Positions 55,142 to 63,937 of a stretch of 64,000 nt of DNA are shown piece after piece. Below the pieces are notes generated by a model. The model saw only the letters and a program-made list of their open reading frames with translations. It made no database searches and was not told the DNA's origin. The stretch covers positions 372,001-436,000 of the forward strand of contig JACKNI010000002.1 in NCBI GenBank assembly GCA_024234935.1, written 5' to 3'. This DNA comes from Chromatiales bacterium. GTDB taxonomy: Bacteria > Pseudomonadota > Gammaproteobacteria > Steroidobacterales > GCA-2729495. Every line of letters begins with the position of its first letter. Positions within the stretch are counted from its first letter, which is position 1. The position numbers were made by a program, and so were the translations under genes.

Positions 55142-57174
55142 GGTGCTTCTCCCTTCTCCTGACGCCGCTCGTATTCGAGCGCAAACTTCCAGCGCAGCAA
55201 GCCGCCCGGATCGTCGGGTACACGCCGCAACCACTGTTGCAGCGCCTGCCGATGCTCGGCCTTTTCGCGGTCTTCAGGGCCCAGCCGGGCAACGGGCGTC
55301 GAAGACTGGTCCGCCTGGCCGGCCTGCTCACTTGCGGACTGACGCGCCAGCGCCTGCTGCATCTCGCGCTTTGCCGCGGCGTCGGCTTCGCGCTGCGCGT
55401 CTGCCGATGCAGCCGGTCCGGTTTCGGGTTGCTGCTCCGCCCGATCACTGCCGGTTGAGTCTGCTGCGGCGGAACCGGAAGGCTTTGCTGACTGGTTTCC
55501 CGATTCGGCGGACTGGTCCTGCTTGTCCTGGTCCTGCTTGTCCTGGTCCGATTTGCCCTTATCCGGTTTGCCCTGGCCTTGACTGTCCTGATCCTGCTGA
55601 CCCTCGCCCCGCTTCTGCTGACCGGTCTTGTCCTCGCCCTGCTGATCCTGCTTGTCCTGCTGCTCCTGTTCCGGCGGCTTCCGTTGCCTGAGCGCATCCT
55701 CAACGGCTTTCCGGTTGGCGAGCGCATCCGCCATATCGGGTTCCCTCGCGAGCGCCTTGTCATAGGCGGCGAGTGCCTGCTCATAGTCACCGGCCATGGC
55801 GAGCGCGTTGCCGAGGTTGTACTGCGCGTCCGCACTGTCACCGGCGGCAAAATCCCGCGCGGCGGCCGACCAGTCCTTGCTGCGATACGCGGCCGCGCCG
55901 CGCAGCGACGGGTCCGGTGCGAGTTCGCGCGCCCTGGCGAGATCGCCGGATTCAAACGCGGCGCGGGCGCGCTGGTCCTGGCGCTGCCACAACCGGTCCC
56001 AGGCGGCAGCCGGAACCGATGGCGGCTTTGCGGATGCAGGTGGCACTGCTGGCGCTGGTGCGCCGCCGGACGACCCTGCGGGAACGGCCGTTGCGGCCGC
56101 CGCCGGCGCTGGCTGCCACAGGACCGCCAGCGTCAGCACCAGCGGCAACAGCGCCAGCACCTGGTGCCGACGAAAGCCGAGCAGCGCCAGCGGCAACAGC
56201 AGGAGCACCAGCCAATAGCCATCATCGCCGCGTTGAACGGTGGTTGCTGTCCTCGCCGCAGCCTCGCCATCGGCACCAGTCGTGCCGGGACTCGTCGCCT
56301 GGCTTGCCGGACCCTGCGGATCGAGCACGCCCAGTGCATCGAGGTCGCTGCCATCCACCGTCAGCTCGACCGCCGTGCCACCGCCGCGGGCCGCAAGCGC
56401 GCGCAGGCTGCCCATGTCCAGGCGCGCGAGCTGCACCTGACCCTGCGCATCGCTGATGAAGCCGCTGGCGCTCGTCATCGGCGCACCTGCTGCCGTGCCG
56501 ACCCCGAGCGCCGACACGCGGAAACCCTGCGAGCGGGCGCGCGCGGCGGCCGCTTCCGCCCGTGCATCGGCGTGGTCCGTGACCAGCAGGATATCGCCGC
56601 GCTCGAAGCCCGCGCGCTTCATGATGCTGACGGCGTGCTCGATGGCGCGATCGGCACGCTGGCCATCTACGGGCATGAGATCAGGCGCCAGGCTGTCGAC
56701 CACGACCTCTGCTGTAGCCGCATCGCGCGTCATCGGCGCAGCCGTGAACGCGTCACCGGCCCAGGCGACCAGGCCGACTTCGCCGCCACGTCGTTGTTTG
56801 AGCAAGGCACTGACTTTCGCGCGTGCCTGCTGCAGGCGCGATGGCGCGAGATCGGTGGCGAGCATCGCCGAAGAGAGATCCATCGCGATCACCAGCGGTG
56901 CCTTTACCTGCCACAGCGGCGCCTTCTGCTGCTGCCACGAGGGCCCGGCCAGCGCGACGATGGCGATCGCCGCACCCAGGGGGATCAGCCAGGAGCGCAG
57001 CGAGGCGGGATCCTTGCGCGTGGTCTCGATGAGGTGCGGCAGCAGATGCGGATCGACCGCCTGCTGCCAGGCGTTGCGCCCGTCGCGTCGCGAACGCTGC
57101 AGAAAGACCAGCGCCGGCACCAGCAACAGCGCCAGCAGCCACCAGGGACGCAGGAAGATGAAGTCCGCGCTCAT
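55138..57174 (-). CDS. batB: BatB-BatC fusion: von Willebrand A domain plus TPR protein
   Basis: A 678-residue membrane protein. Two N-terminal helices (about residues 8-25 and 60-80), then a VWA domain with AMDLSSAMLATD: the MIDAS DxSxS has Ala in place of the second Ser. A third helix lies near 320-335. The C-terminal BatC half has TPR repeats (AAYRSKDWSAAARDF, AQYNLGNALAMAGDYEQAL) and a long Lys/Gln/Asp/Glu-rich tail with tandem DKQDQ units. BatA and BatB together are thought to form a membrane complex loaded by MoxR. Four-base overlaps on both sides. Confidence 0.92.
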   Translation of the reverse strand: MSADFIFLRPWWLLALLLVPALVFLQRSRRDGRNAWQQAVDPHLLPHLIETTRKDPASLRSWLIPLGAAIAIVALAGPSWQQQKAPLWQVKAPLVIAMDLSSAMLATDLAPSRLQQARAKVSALLKQRRGGEVGLVAWAGDAFTAAPMTRDAATAEVVVDSLAPDLMPVDGQRADRAIEHAVSIMKRAGFERGDILLVTDHADARAEAAAARARSQGFRVSALGVGTAAGAPMTSASGFISDAQGQVQLARLDMGSLRALAARGGGTAVELTVDGSDLDALGVLDPQGPASQATSPGTTGADGEAAARTATTVQRGDDGYWLVLLLLPLALLGFRRHQVLALLPLVLTLAVLWQPAPAAAATAVPAGSSGGAPAPAVPPASAKPPSVPAAAWDRLWQRQDQRARAAFESGDLARARELAPDPSLRGAAAYRSKDWSAAARDFAAGDSADAQYNLGNALAMAGDYEQALAAYDKALAREPDMADALANRKAVEDALRQRKPPEQEQQDKQDQQGEDKTGQQKRGEGQQDQDSQGQGKPDKGKSDQDKQDQDKQDQSAESGNQSAKPSGSAAADSTGSDRAEQQPETGPAASADAQREADAAAKREMQQALARQSASEQAGQADQSSTPVARLGPEDREKAEHRQALQQWLRRVPDDPGGLLRWKFALEYERRQEKGEAP

Positions 57175-58202
57175 CGGCTGCTGCTCACGGGAATGCGCCC
57201 GCCAAAACGCACATGGCGCTGCGCGAAGCCCAGCGCTGCAACCACCAGGGCGAGCGCCAGCGGCAACGGATAGCGCTCGATGCGCAGACGTTGCACTTCG
57301 CCAGGCCGGGGCGATGGTTCGATGCGATCCAGTTCGGCATAAATGCCGGCGAGCTCATCGGTATCACGGGCGCGAAAGTAGCGACCGCCGGTCTGCTCTG
57401 CGATCGAGCGCAGCGTCGCTTCATCGATCTCCGCGGGCTGCTGCAGGCGCAAGCCAAACATGCCCAGCGCCTGTTGCTCGCCGCCAAAGCCGATCGTGTG
57501 TACGCGAACCTTTGCATCGACCGCGAGCTGCGTGGCCTGCTCCGGTGAAATCGCGCCGGCGGTATTGACGCCATCGGTCAGCAGGATCAGTACGCGTTGT
57601 CCCTGATCGTTGCCGGCATCCCGGGTCAGGCGCTTCACCGTCAGTGCAATCGCATCGCCGATCGCAGTCTGCGTTCCGGCCAGCCCGACCACGCTGTCCT
57701 CGAGTTGCTGGCGGACAGCGTCACGATCCGTGGTGAGTGGCGTGACGGCATAGGCACGCTCACCGAACAGCAAAAGGCCCACGCGGTCGCCCACCCGCCG
57801 GTCCAGAAAGTCGCCCAGCACGGCTTTCACCGCGGTCAGACGATCGACGGCATAGGCTCCGAGGCGCATGTCTTCCGTCCCCATGCTCTGCGAGAGATCG
57901 ACCGCCAGCAGCAGGTCGCGGCCGGTCTCGGGTGGCTGAACCGCTGGACCCAGCTGCTGTGGCCGCGCAGCCGCAACACAAAGCAGAGCCCAGGCCAGCA
58001 AGGGGAGCAAAGGCCAGCGCATGCCGGGCGCACGATCGGCCTGCGTCTGCAGCGCGCGTACGTCATCACCGAAGGGAATGCGCAGCGCTGCTTCGAGCCC
58101 GGTGCGGACGGCCGGCAGCAGGCGTGCCGCTAGCCAGGGCAGCGGCAAAGCCAGCAGCAGCCATGGCCATGCCAATACCAGGTTCGAATAACTGTCGCTC
58201 AT
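57171..58202 (-). CDS. batA: BatA: von Willebrand A domain membrane protein
   Basis: A 343-residue protein with N-terminal helix SNLVLAWPWLLLALPLPWLA, a second helix (LLPLLAWALLCVAAARPQ), a VWA domain with intact MIDAS DLSQSMGTED, and a C-terminal helix (LPLALALVVAALGFA). Typical BatA order and length. MoxR-family AAA ATPases are proposed to insert metal or remodel VWA partners. ATG 58202 overlaps the DUF4381 stop by four bases. Confidence 0.93.
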   Translation of the reverse strand: MSDSYSNLVLAWPWLLLALPLPWLAARLLPAVRTGLEAALRIPFGDDVRALQTQADRAPGMRWPLLPLLAWALLCVAAARPQQLGPAVQPPETGRDLLLAVDLSQSMGTEDMRLGAYAVDRLTAVKAVLGDFLDRRVGDRVGLLLFGERAYAVTPLTTDRDAVRQQLEDSVVGLAGTQTAIGDAIALTVKRLTRDAGNDQGQRVLILLTDGVNTAGAISPEQATQLAVDAKVRVHTIGFGGEQQALGMFGLRLQQPAEIDEATLRSIAEQTGGRYFRARDTDELAGIYAELDRIEPSPRPGEVQRLRIERYPLPLALALVVAALGFAQRHVRFGGRIPVSSSR

Positions 58203-58657
58203 GGCGAAGTCACCAGGCTCAGGAAGCACCGTCGCGCGACGTCGATCAGGGCGTCCACTGCCGCCGCATCGATCTGCGGCTGCCAGGGTCCGTTGAGCAG
58301 GATGCGCCAGGTCTCTGTTGCAGGCGGCTGCTGCTCATCGACCCGGGTCAGGAAACGCAGCCAGTCCTCACCCTGCAGGCTGGCAGCGCGCGGATCGCGC
58401 AGGCGGGCGGCACGGCGAAGCAGCTGGGAGATGGCGGCCAGTCGCGCGCCGGGATCGCCGAGACTCGCCGCCGCATCAAACTCCGCCATCAACCGGGTGA
58501 GACGACGGCGCCGGCGAACGTGGCGCCATATCCAGCGCGTGAGCAGCACCGCGGCGAGGATCAGCAGGATCGCCAGCAGCCACCAGCCGGGCGCGGGCGG
58601 CCACCAGGACGGTTCGGCCGGCAAATGGATATCGCGCAGCTGCAGCTGCGGATTCAT
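58199..58657 (-). CDS. DUF4381 domain protein
   Basis: A 152-residue protein: a short periplasmic start, one helix (WWLLAILLILAAVLLTRWIW), and a cytoplasmic α-helical domain (RLMAEFDAAASLGDPGARLAAISQLLRRAA). DUF4381 genes are found in proteobacterial moxR-bat operons between DUF58 and batA, as here. Four-base overlaps with both neighbours imply translational coupling. Function unknown. Confidence 0.88.
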   Translation of the reverse strand: MNPQLQLRDIHLPAEPSWWPPAPGWWLLAILLILAAVLLTRWIWRHVRRRRRLTRLMAEFDAAASLGDPGARLAAISQLLRRAARLRDPRAASLQGEDWLRFLTRVDEQQPPATETWRILLNGPWQPQIDAAAVDALIDVARRCFLSLVTSP

Positions 58658-59574
58658 GCCGCCTCCCGCCGCCGCGGCAACAGCGCGCCGAGTACCTGTT
58701 CAGGCGCCTGGTCGGTACGGATCGTCAGCGTCCGCCAGCCGAGGCGCTTGAGTCGTTCCTGCGTGAGACTGAAACGTTCCGCAAAGGCGTGGTGCCAGCG
58801 CTCGCGGCCCGCACGATCGGCGAGATCGAGTTCGATCCGCGCGCGACCTGCCGCGAAAGCAAGCCGCGCCTGCGGCGGCGCGAGCTCCAGCGGATCCACG
58901 ATCAGCACCGCAATCGCGTCGTGATGCGCAGACAGGGCCGTCAGCCGCGCGTCGACCAGCGCCTCGATGCTGCGTGGGTCGGCGAGAGTGAGGATGCGCG
59001 AACCCGGCTTGCCGAGCCTTTGAACCGCCCGCAGCGCAAAGTCGAGACCAGCATCGTCCACCGGCGGCCGCGCATACCACCGTGCCAGCGCATCGAGTAC
59101 ACGCAGCGCACCGCGAGGACCACCGGACGGCGGGCGCGGGGCTTCGCCGGGCGTGCCGCGCAAGGCCGTGATGCGATCGCCGCTGCGCTGCGCAGCCCAG
59201 GTGGCAAGCGCACCGACGCGGGCCGCCTGCACGGACTTGAAGCACTGGCGGGTACCGAAATACAGCGCCGGTGCCGTATCCGCCACGATGAAGCTCACCC
59301 GGTCGCGTTCAGCATGGAAAACCTTGGTGTGTGGACGACCGGTACGCGCGGTGACGCGCCAGTCGATGTGGCGCGCATCGTCACCCTGCGCATAGAGTCG
59401 CGATTCGGCATAGTCCATCCCGCGCCCGCGCAAGGGCGACAGCGCCGGTCCGTCCTGCGGCGCACTGCCACGCTGTGGCGGCGGCCATGCGAGGACTCTT
59501 GCACGCAACGCGATCAGCTCGGCCAATGCCGGCCGGATGCCATGGCCCTCAGGCTGGAGTGATTCCCGTGCCAT
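58654..59574 (-). CDS. DUF58 domain protein
   Basis: A 306-residue cytoplasmic protein of the DUF58 family. The diagnostic stretch is YAQGDDARHIDWRVTARTGR with PHTKVFHAERD just after; a VWA-like segment with IVADTAPALYFGT follows. DUF58 is nearly always found with MoxR and VWA genes and is thought to act in the same chaperone-like system. It begins 12 bp after moxR and overlaps DUF4381 by four bases. Confidence 0.92.
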   Translation of the reverse strand: MARESLQPEGHGIRPALAELIALRARVLAWPPPQRGSAPQDGPALSPLRGRGMDYAESRLYAQGDDARHIDWRVTARTGRPHTKVFHAERDRVSFIVADTAPALYFGTRQCFKSVQAARVGALATWAAQRSGDRITALRGTPGEAPRPPSGGPRGALRVLDALARWYARPPVDDAGLDFALRAVQRLGKPGSRILTLADPRSIEALVDARLTALSAHHDAIAVLIVDPLELAPPQARLAFAAGRARIELDLADRAGRERWHHAFAERFSLTQERLKRLGWRTLTIRTDQAPEQVLGALLPRRREAA

Positions 59575-59586
59575 CGTTTCGGCCGG

Positions 59587-60609
59587 TCACGGCAGCGGCA
59601 CGTGCCTGAGCACTTCATCCACGAGGCGCGGGCCGTCCCAGCCTTCGGCGGTGGCCTCGTAACTGGGGAGCACGCGATGACCGAGCACATCGCGGGCAAC
59701 AGCGTGTACATCATCTGGCGTCACGAAATCCCGCCCGCCCAGCCAGGCCCGTGCGCGTGCGCAGCGCTCGAGCGCGATCGAACCGCGCGGACTTGCACCC
59801 CAGGCGATGCGTCTTGCAAGCGTCTTGTCGTAGGGGCTGGCGTCGCGCGTGGCGAGCACCAGTTCCACGACATACTGCTCGAGCGCAGGGGCGAAATGCA
59901 CGTCGAGGATCGCGGCGCGTGCCGCGAAGACCTCAGCCTGCGATACGCGCTGCGGAAGCACCGGTGCGGCCTGCAAGGCATCGCGCACCTGGTTGCGTAC
60001 CAGCCGCAGGATCTCCATTTCAGCGCTGGCATCCGGATATCCGACCCGCACCAGCATCAGGAACCGATCGAGCTGCGCTTCGGGCAAGGGATAGGTGCCC
60101 TCCTGTTCGATCGGGTTTTGCGTGGCCATCACCAGGAACAGTTTCGGCAATGAATATGTCTTTCCGCCGACCGTGATCTGTCTTTCGCCCATCGCCTCCA
60201 GCAGTGCCGACTGCACCTTCGCCGGTGCGCGATTGATCTCGTCGGCGAGCAGCAGGTTGTGAAACAGCGGTCCCGGCTGGAATTCAAAGCGGCCCTCCTG
60301 CTGTCGCCAGATATCGGTACCGGTGAGGTCCGAGGGCAGCAGGTCCGGCGTGAACTGCAGACGCTGGAAATCAGCCTCGACGTGCGATGCGAGCGTCTTC
60401 ACCGCCGTGGTCTTGGCAAGACCGGGCGCACCCTCGACCAGCAGATGCCCGTCCGCGAGCAGGGCGATCAGCAGGCTGTCCACCAGCGAAGCCTGGCCGA
60501 TGATGGCCGTCGAGAGTACGTCCCGCAGTGCCCGGAACCGGGCGTGCAGGGCGTCGTTGGCGGGCGGAGAATTCTCCGCAGCAGCAGCAGGGTCAACGAG
60601 AGCGGTCAT
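59587..60609 (-). CDS. moxR: MoxR family AAA+ ATPase
   Basis: A 340-residue AAA+ ATPase: Walker A VEGAPGLAKT, Walker B LLADEINRAPAKVQSALLEAM, sensor 1 region ATQNPIEQEGTYPLPEAQLDRF, Arg finger and sensor 2 (RRIAWGASPRGSIALE). MoxR enzymes help assemble or activate VWA-protein complexes. ATG 60609 is set by GGAGAG eight bases upstream. First gene of moxR-DUF58-DUF4381-batA-batBC-batD. Confidence 0.95.
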   Translation of the reverse strand: MTALVDPAAAAENSPPANDALHARFRALRDVLSTAIIGQASLVDSLLIALLADGHLLVEGAPGLAKTTAVKTLASHVEADFQRLQFTPDLLPSDLTGTDIWRQQEGRFEFQPGPLFHNLLLADEINRAPAKVQSALLEAMGERQITVGGKTYSLPKLFLVMATQNPIEQEGTYPLPEAQLDRFLMLVRVGYPDASAEMEILRLVRNQVRDALQAAPVLPQRVSQAEVFAARAAILDVHFAPALEQYVVELVLATRDASPYDKTLARRIAWGASPRGSIALERCARARAWLGGRDFVTPDDVHAVARDVLGHRVLPSYEATAEGWDGPRLVDEVLRHVPLP

Positions 60610-60638
60610 CAAGCAGTCTCTCCGCAGGCCATGAGACC

Positions 60639-60715
60639 AGACTAGGGTCTGTCGCCGGATTTTCAACCAGTCCGGCCGGCGAGGGAGAATTAAGATTTCT
60701 TTAGACGGTCTTAAG
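60639..60715 (-). promoter_or_regulatory. moxR-bat operon promoter with three direct hexamer repeats
   Basis: On the minus strand TTGAAA (60666-60661) and TAGTCT (60644-60639) are 16 bases apart, a plausible sigma-70 promoter 30 bp before the moxR ATG. Upstream, CTTAAG (60715-60710), CTAAAG (60704-60699) and CTTAAT (60694-60689) recur at 11 and 10 bp, i.e. on one face of the helix, starting 23 bp from the -35. This looks like a binding site for an OmpR-family response regulator; the regulator is unknown. Confidence 0.5.
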
Positions 60716-60757
60716 GTGACCCGCTGTCAGGGCGTTTCCGCAACGACAGCGTTCTGC

Positions 60758-61237
60758 CTATCGGACGCTTGATCCCGACAGTGCAAATTCGCCCTGGGTC
60801 TCGAACCGGCGCGTCGCCAGCAGGCCGCCGCCCAGCTTGCCGGTCAGCTTGTAGCTGATCTGGTCCACGGGCTTGCCGTCGAGCACACCCGTGAACTGAC
60901 GCGCCATGCGCATCGCCGACACGCTGACGGGTACGCGGATCAGCGACTCACCAAAGGCGGGCAAACTACCGCCCTGGTCGCTGACGCCCGTCGCGAAGGT
61001 CTTGTCCTGCACATCGAGCTGCAGGTAGACGCCGTCGTAGTCCACCGGCGTGCTGTTCGGGTTCTGCACCCGCAGCCGCACCATCAGCCGCAGTTCCAGC
61101 CCCTCGCCCGGCAACGGCTCTATGCCCGCCACCGTGACCTGCAGCGGGTCTCCTGGCGTGAGGCTGGCGCATCCCGCGAGCTGGGCACCGAGCACGGCCG
61201 AGAGCAGGAGCGCGGGCAGGCGAAAGCGGTAGCGCAT
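60758..61237 (-). CDS. LEA14-like (WHy domain) lipoprotein
   Basis: A 159-residue lipoprotein with lipobox AQLAGC and a single late-embryogenesis-abundant type 2 domain: LQVTVAGIEPLPGEGLELRLMVRLRVQNPN, then YDGVYLQLDVQDKTFATGVS and the final GEFALSG. The family occurs as outer-membrane or periplasmic lipoproteins with unknown role, possibly desiccation tolerance. ATG 61237 (MRYRF) gives the best signal; the frame is open to 61258. It lies 148 bp upstream of moxR, separated from it by the operon promoter. Confidence 0.88.
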   Translation of the reverse strand: MRYRFRLPALLLSAVLGAQLAGCASLTPGDPLQVTVAGIEPLPGEGLELRLMVRLRVQNPNSTPVDYDGVYLQLDVQDKTFATGVSDQGGSLPAFGESLIRVPVSVSAMRMARQFTGVLDGKPVDQISYKLTGKLGGGLLATRRFETQGEFALSGSSVR

Positions 61238-61324
61238 GGGTGGATCCCGGATCAGCAAACCGGATGACAGTCTGGCGGCGGCTCAGGCGATTGGCAATTC
61301 GCTCAACAGGAGTAGCATCGGGCC

Positions 61325-62017
61325 ATGCGCAATCCAAGCTTGTTGATGAGCCTCGGCCTGCTAACCCTGCTGTCGGCTGTACAGCCCGGCTTCGCGGCCG
61401 GTATCGACAGCCTCTCCAATGCCGACTCGGTCAGGGGCCTCAAGGACGCCCTGACCCAGGGTGCCACCCGGGCTGTCAGCCAGCTGGGTGCTGCTGACGG
61501 CTTTCTTGGCAACTCCAGTGTCCGCATCCCGCTGCCCGATTCACTCCGGAAGATCGAACGCGGTCTCAAGTTCATGGGCAAAGGCGATGAGGCGGATCAG
61601 CTGGTCACCAGCATGAACCGCGCCGCAGAAATGGCCGTGAGTGAGGCAAGCCCGGTACTGTTGGATGCCGTGAAGAAAATGAGCGTCCAGGATGCAAAGG
61701 GCATCCTCACCGGCGGCGATACGGCTGCGACCGACTACTTTCGCAAGACCACGTCGGAAACGCTGACGATCAAGTTCCTGCCCATCGTCCAGCGGGCGAC
61801 CGCCAAGGTGCAGCTGGCCGAGCAATACAACAGCCTTGCCGGCCAGGGCGAGCGACTGGGCCTCGTGAAATCGGAAGACGCGAGTATCGACAGCTACGTG
61901 ACCCGCAAGGCCCTGGACGGCCTGTTCCTGGTCATCGGCGAGCAGGAGCGCGCAATGCGTCAGGATCCGCTGGGCGCCGCGACGGGCCTCGCCCGGAAGG
62001 TCTTCAGCGCGCTCTGA
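61325..62017 (+). CDS. DUF4197 domain exported protein
   Basis: A 230-residue protein with signal peptide (LLMSLGLLTLLSAVQPGFA) and one DUF4197 domain: SDSVRGLKDAL-like start, VRIPLPDSLRKIERGLKFMGKGDEAD, MNRAAEMAVSEA, GILTGGDTAATDYFRKTTSE, and LDGLFLVIGEQERAMRQDP. Widely conserved in proteobacteria, function unknown. It is divergent from the LEA14-like gene and stands alone. Confidence 0.9.
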   Translation: MRNPSLLMSLGLLTLLSAVQPGFAAGIDSLSNADSVRGLKDALTQGATRAVSQLGAADGFLGNSSVRIPLPDSLRKIERGLKFMGKGDEADQLVTSMNRAAEMAVSEASPVLLDAVKKMSVQDAKGILTGGDTAATDYFRKTTSETLTIKFLPIVQRATAKVQLAEQYNSLAGQGERLGLVKSEDASIDSYVTRKALDGLFLVIGEQERAMRQDPLGAATGLARKVFSAL

Positions 62018-62068
62018 TTGGCGCCTGGTCCATGGCTATCGCGGGCAGGACGCGCTGCACATCAGTTA

Positions 62069-62437
62069 TCAGTTGGGTGCCGGCAATGGCGCTGAAGCCT
62101 GCCACTCGGCGAGCACGGCCTCGCTGAACGTTGCCTCGGGATTTCTTGCACAGAACGCAAGCATCTTGCTGAATGCGTGTTCCCTGGCCTCACCGGTGGC
62201 CGGTAATGCGCGCTTTGCTGCCGCCGGACCGCTCGCGCTGCGACCTGCAAAATAGCCCTGCGCCCAGTTATAGAACTGCCGCTCGGTACCGGTTGGCGCA
62301 CGCTCGTACATCTTCTCCAGCAGTTCACAGTGGATCGCAGCGGGATCATCCGCCCCGAATGAAGACCCGCCTGTATCGAAGGCCGCGCTGGCCGTCGAAA
62401 CCAGCGTCATCACCAGAGTGAGAAAGGCGGTTCTCAT
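62069..62437 (-). CDS. Small secreted protein of unknown function
   Basis: A 122-residue protein with a signal peptide (MRTAFLTLVMTLVSTASAAF). The mature part has two Cys (AIHCELLEKMY and LAFCARNP), perhaps a disulfide, and RQFYNWAQGYFAGRSASG, a pattern seen in small periplasmic helical proteins such as Rap1a-like or HdeA-type, but no family is certain. GGAGG five bases ahead of ATG 62437 is strong. Overlaps the stop of the upstream membrane protein gene by four bases. Confidence 0.7.
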   Translation of the reverse strand: MRTAFLTLVMTLVSTASAAFDTGGSSFGADDPAAIHCELLEKMYERAPTGTERQFYNWAQGYFAGRSASGPAAAKRALPATGEAREHAFSKMLAFCARNPEATFSEAVLAEWQASAPLPAPN

Positions 62438-63348
62438 GATGCCTCCAGCTCGGAAGGTTTTTTTGGCGTGCGCATGGTCAGGATTGTCACGATGACGCAG
62501 CCGACGACGATCATCGTGCACTCGAGAATATAGTCCTGCGGGTGCAACCAGACCTCGGTAAACATGTTCCATCGGCTCAGGAACTCGACGTCAACCCAGA
62601 GGATGATCGAAGTCGGAATGGCATAGCGTACGGCCGACGAGACCCGCCTGTACTTCATCAGGCGGATGAACAGGTAGATCCCCCAGACAAAGCAGGCGAA
62701 GAACGATGCGTAGGCGATCCAGTGACGGGCGCCAACCAGTGAGGGGTCATAGATTGTCAGCTGGGCCAGATAGAAGAACCAGGTAATGAACACGGTCTCC
62801 ATGAAGGTGATCGCGGCAAAGTTGCGGTCCCGGCCGCTGGTCCGCTCACCCATGTACATGCCGAGACGCTGGTGGAACCAGACAAAGAAATTGCAGCGGG
62901 TTTCCTTGTTGAAGAAGAAATAGAAAAACGACGTCATCATGACGCCCACCGAGGTGGTCATCATCATGTATTCCGGCAGCTGAATGATCTCGGTACCTTC
63001 GAGCTGCACAGGTACGCCGTAAAGTATCCGGCCGTAGAACATGAATGCGAACTCGACCCAGCTGGTCCACAGCAGGGTGCCGGCAAAGAACCCCAGCCAC
63101 GTACCGATCGCTTCCCTGCGGAGCTTGACGCCGATCCACAGGATGTAGATGCCAATCGCACCCATCAGAAAGGCTGCTGTGTAGCGATGTTCCTCACCGA
63201 ACAGGTGTTCGGTGAGCACCATTACGCCGTGAGCGATGGGAATGATCATCAGCGCGGCGGTGAACGCCATGATGCCGATGAAAGGTGGACGATAAATGGC
63301 ACGGAGGATCGGGTTGGATGGCGCTGCATCAACAGTGGTTGCTGTCAT
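62434..63348 (-). CDS. Seven- or eight-helix membrane protein of unknown function
   Basis: A 304-residue multipass membrane protein; hydrophobic helices at about residues 24-46, 57-74, 81-105, 124-143, 178-197, 208-230, 240-256 and 275-293. Aromatic and Met-rich loops (PEYMMMTTSVGVMM, NKETRCNFFVWFHQRLGMYMGE) are striking. No family was recognised. GAGG seven bases before ATG 63348 (MTATTVD) fixes the start; a start at 63375 is possible. Operon with the small secreted protein, overlapping by four bases. Confidence 0.75.
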   Translation of the reverse strand: MTATTVDAAPSNPILRAIYRPPFIGIMAFTAALMIIPIAHGVMVLTEHLFGEEHRYTAAFLMGAIGIYILWIGVKLRREAIGTWLGFFAGTLLWTSWVEFAFMFYGRILYGVPVQLEGTEIIQLPEYMMMTTSVGVMMTSFFYFFFNKETRCNFFVWFHQRLGMYMGERTSGRDRNFAAITFMETVFITWFFYLAQLTIYDPSLVGARHWIAYASFFACFVWGIYLFIRLMKYRRVSSAVRYAIPTSIILWVDVEFLSRWNMFTEVWLHPQDYILECTMIVVGCVIVTILTMRTPKKPSELEAS

Positions 63349-63525
63349 GGTCTGGCCTCGCTGGCGTTGTCTCAAGAGGTGCCTGGACAGAGTCTACGCC
63401 GGTTTATCGACATTGCAATCAATTGTGTCGGCTTCCGCCGGGACTGTTGCGGCGCCAAATGCCGCAGACACGACAGCCCCGGTTTGGCATCGCGAGGCCG
63501 GTGGCGGCTGTTATTCTCAGCGGCT

Positions 63526-63855
63526 ATGGCCACCCCTGATGGACACGATGAGCTGGTCGTCGGCGCCGCCCAGCTCATACTGGCCGAAAAGCGCACGGCG
63601 CTGTCGCTGATGCGCACCGGCATCGCGGTCTTTGCGCTGCCACTCGCCACGATCAGCGCGCTGATTGCCACCTCGAAATACTATGACATCGAGAAGGTGC
63701 TGAGCCTCTTCATCCCGATCATGGTGATCAACGCCGGCCTGGTGCTGCTCGGCGCCTATCTGGTCGTGCGGGCCATCCGCGGAGTCCACCACACCGACCG
63801 ACTGCTCGCGGACCTGAAGCAGTCGCATCCGATGCTGGCACCGTATCTCGGCTAG
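63526..63855 (+). CDS. DUF202-like small membrane protein
   Basis: A 109-residue protein with a cytoplasmic start, the motif LAEKRTALSLMRTGIAVFALPLATIS (helix 1) and a second helix (LSLFIPIMVINAGLVLLGAYLVVRAI), followed by a short His-containing tail. This matches DUF202/YidH-type small membrane proteins with a conserved R-T-x-L-x-L-x-R-T core. The ribosome-binding site is weak. It is divergent from the multipass protein; function unknown. Confidence 0.75.
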   Translation: MATPDGHDELVVGAAQLILAEKRTALSLMRTGIAVFALPLATISALIATSKYYDIEKVLSLFIPIMVINAGLVLLGAYLVVRAIRGVHHTDRLLADLKQSHPMLAPYLG

Positions 63856-63873
63856 GTCCCTGCGGCCGACCAC

Positions 63874-63927
63874 TTGACACCACCCCTAATCTGGATACTA
63901 TGCGCATCCTTCTATGTCTATGCGCAT
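63874..63927 (+). promoter_or_regulatory. Sigma-70 promoter overlapped by two identical palindromes (operator-like)
   Basis: TTGACA (63874-63879), 16-bp spacer, TACTAT (63896-63901) form a near-consensus promoter. The 10-mer CTATGCGCAT, containing the self-complementary ATGCGCAT, occurs at 63898-63907 and 63918-63927, exactly 20 bp apart, covering the -10 and start-site area. This is typical of repressor control and is close to the 20-21 bp centre spacing of paired ARG boxes. Confidence 0.7.
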
Positions 63928-63937
63928 GGGGTTGTGA

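Noticed and set aside
55579..57273. 564-codon plus-strand frame opposite batBC
   Set aside because: Leu/Arg-rich antisense translation of the repetitive BatC tail; not a gene.
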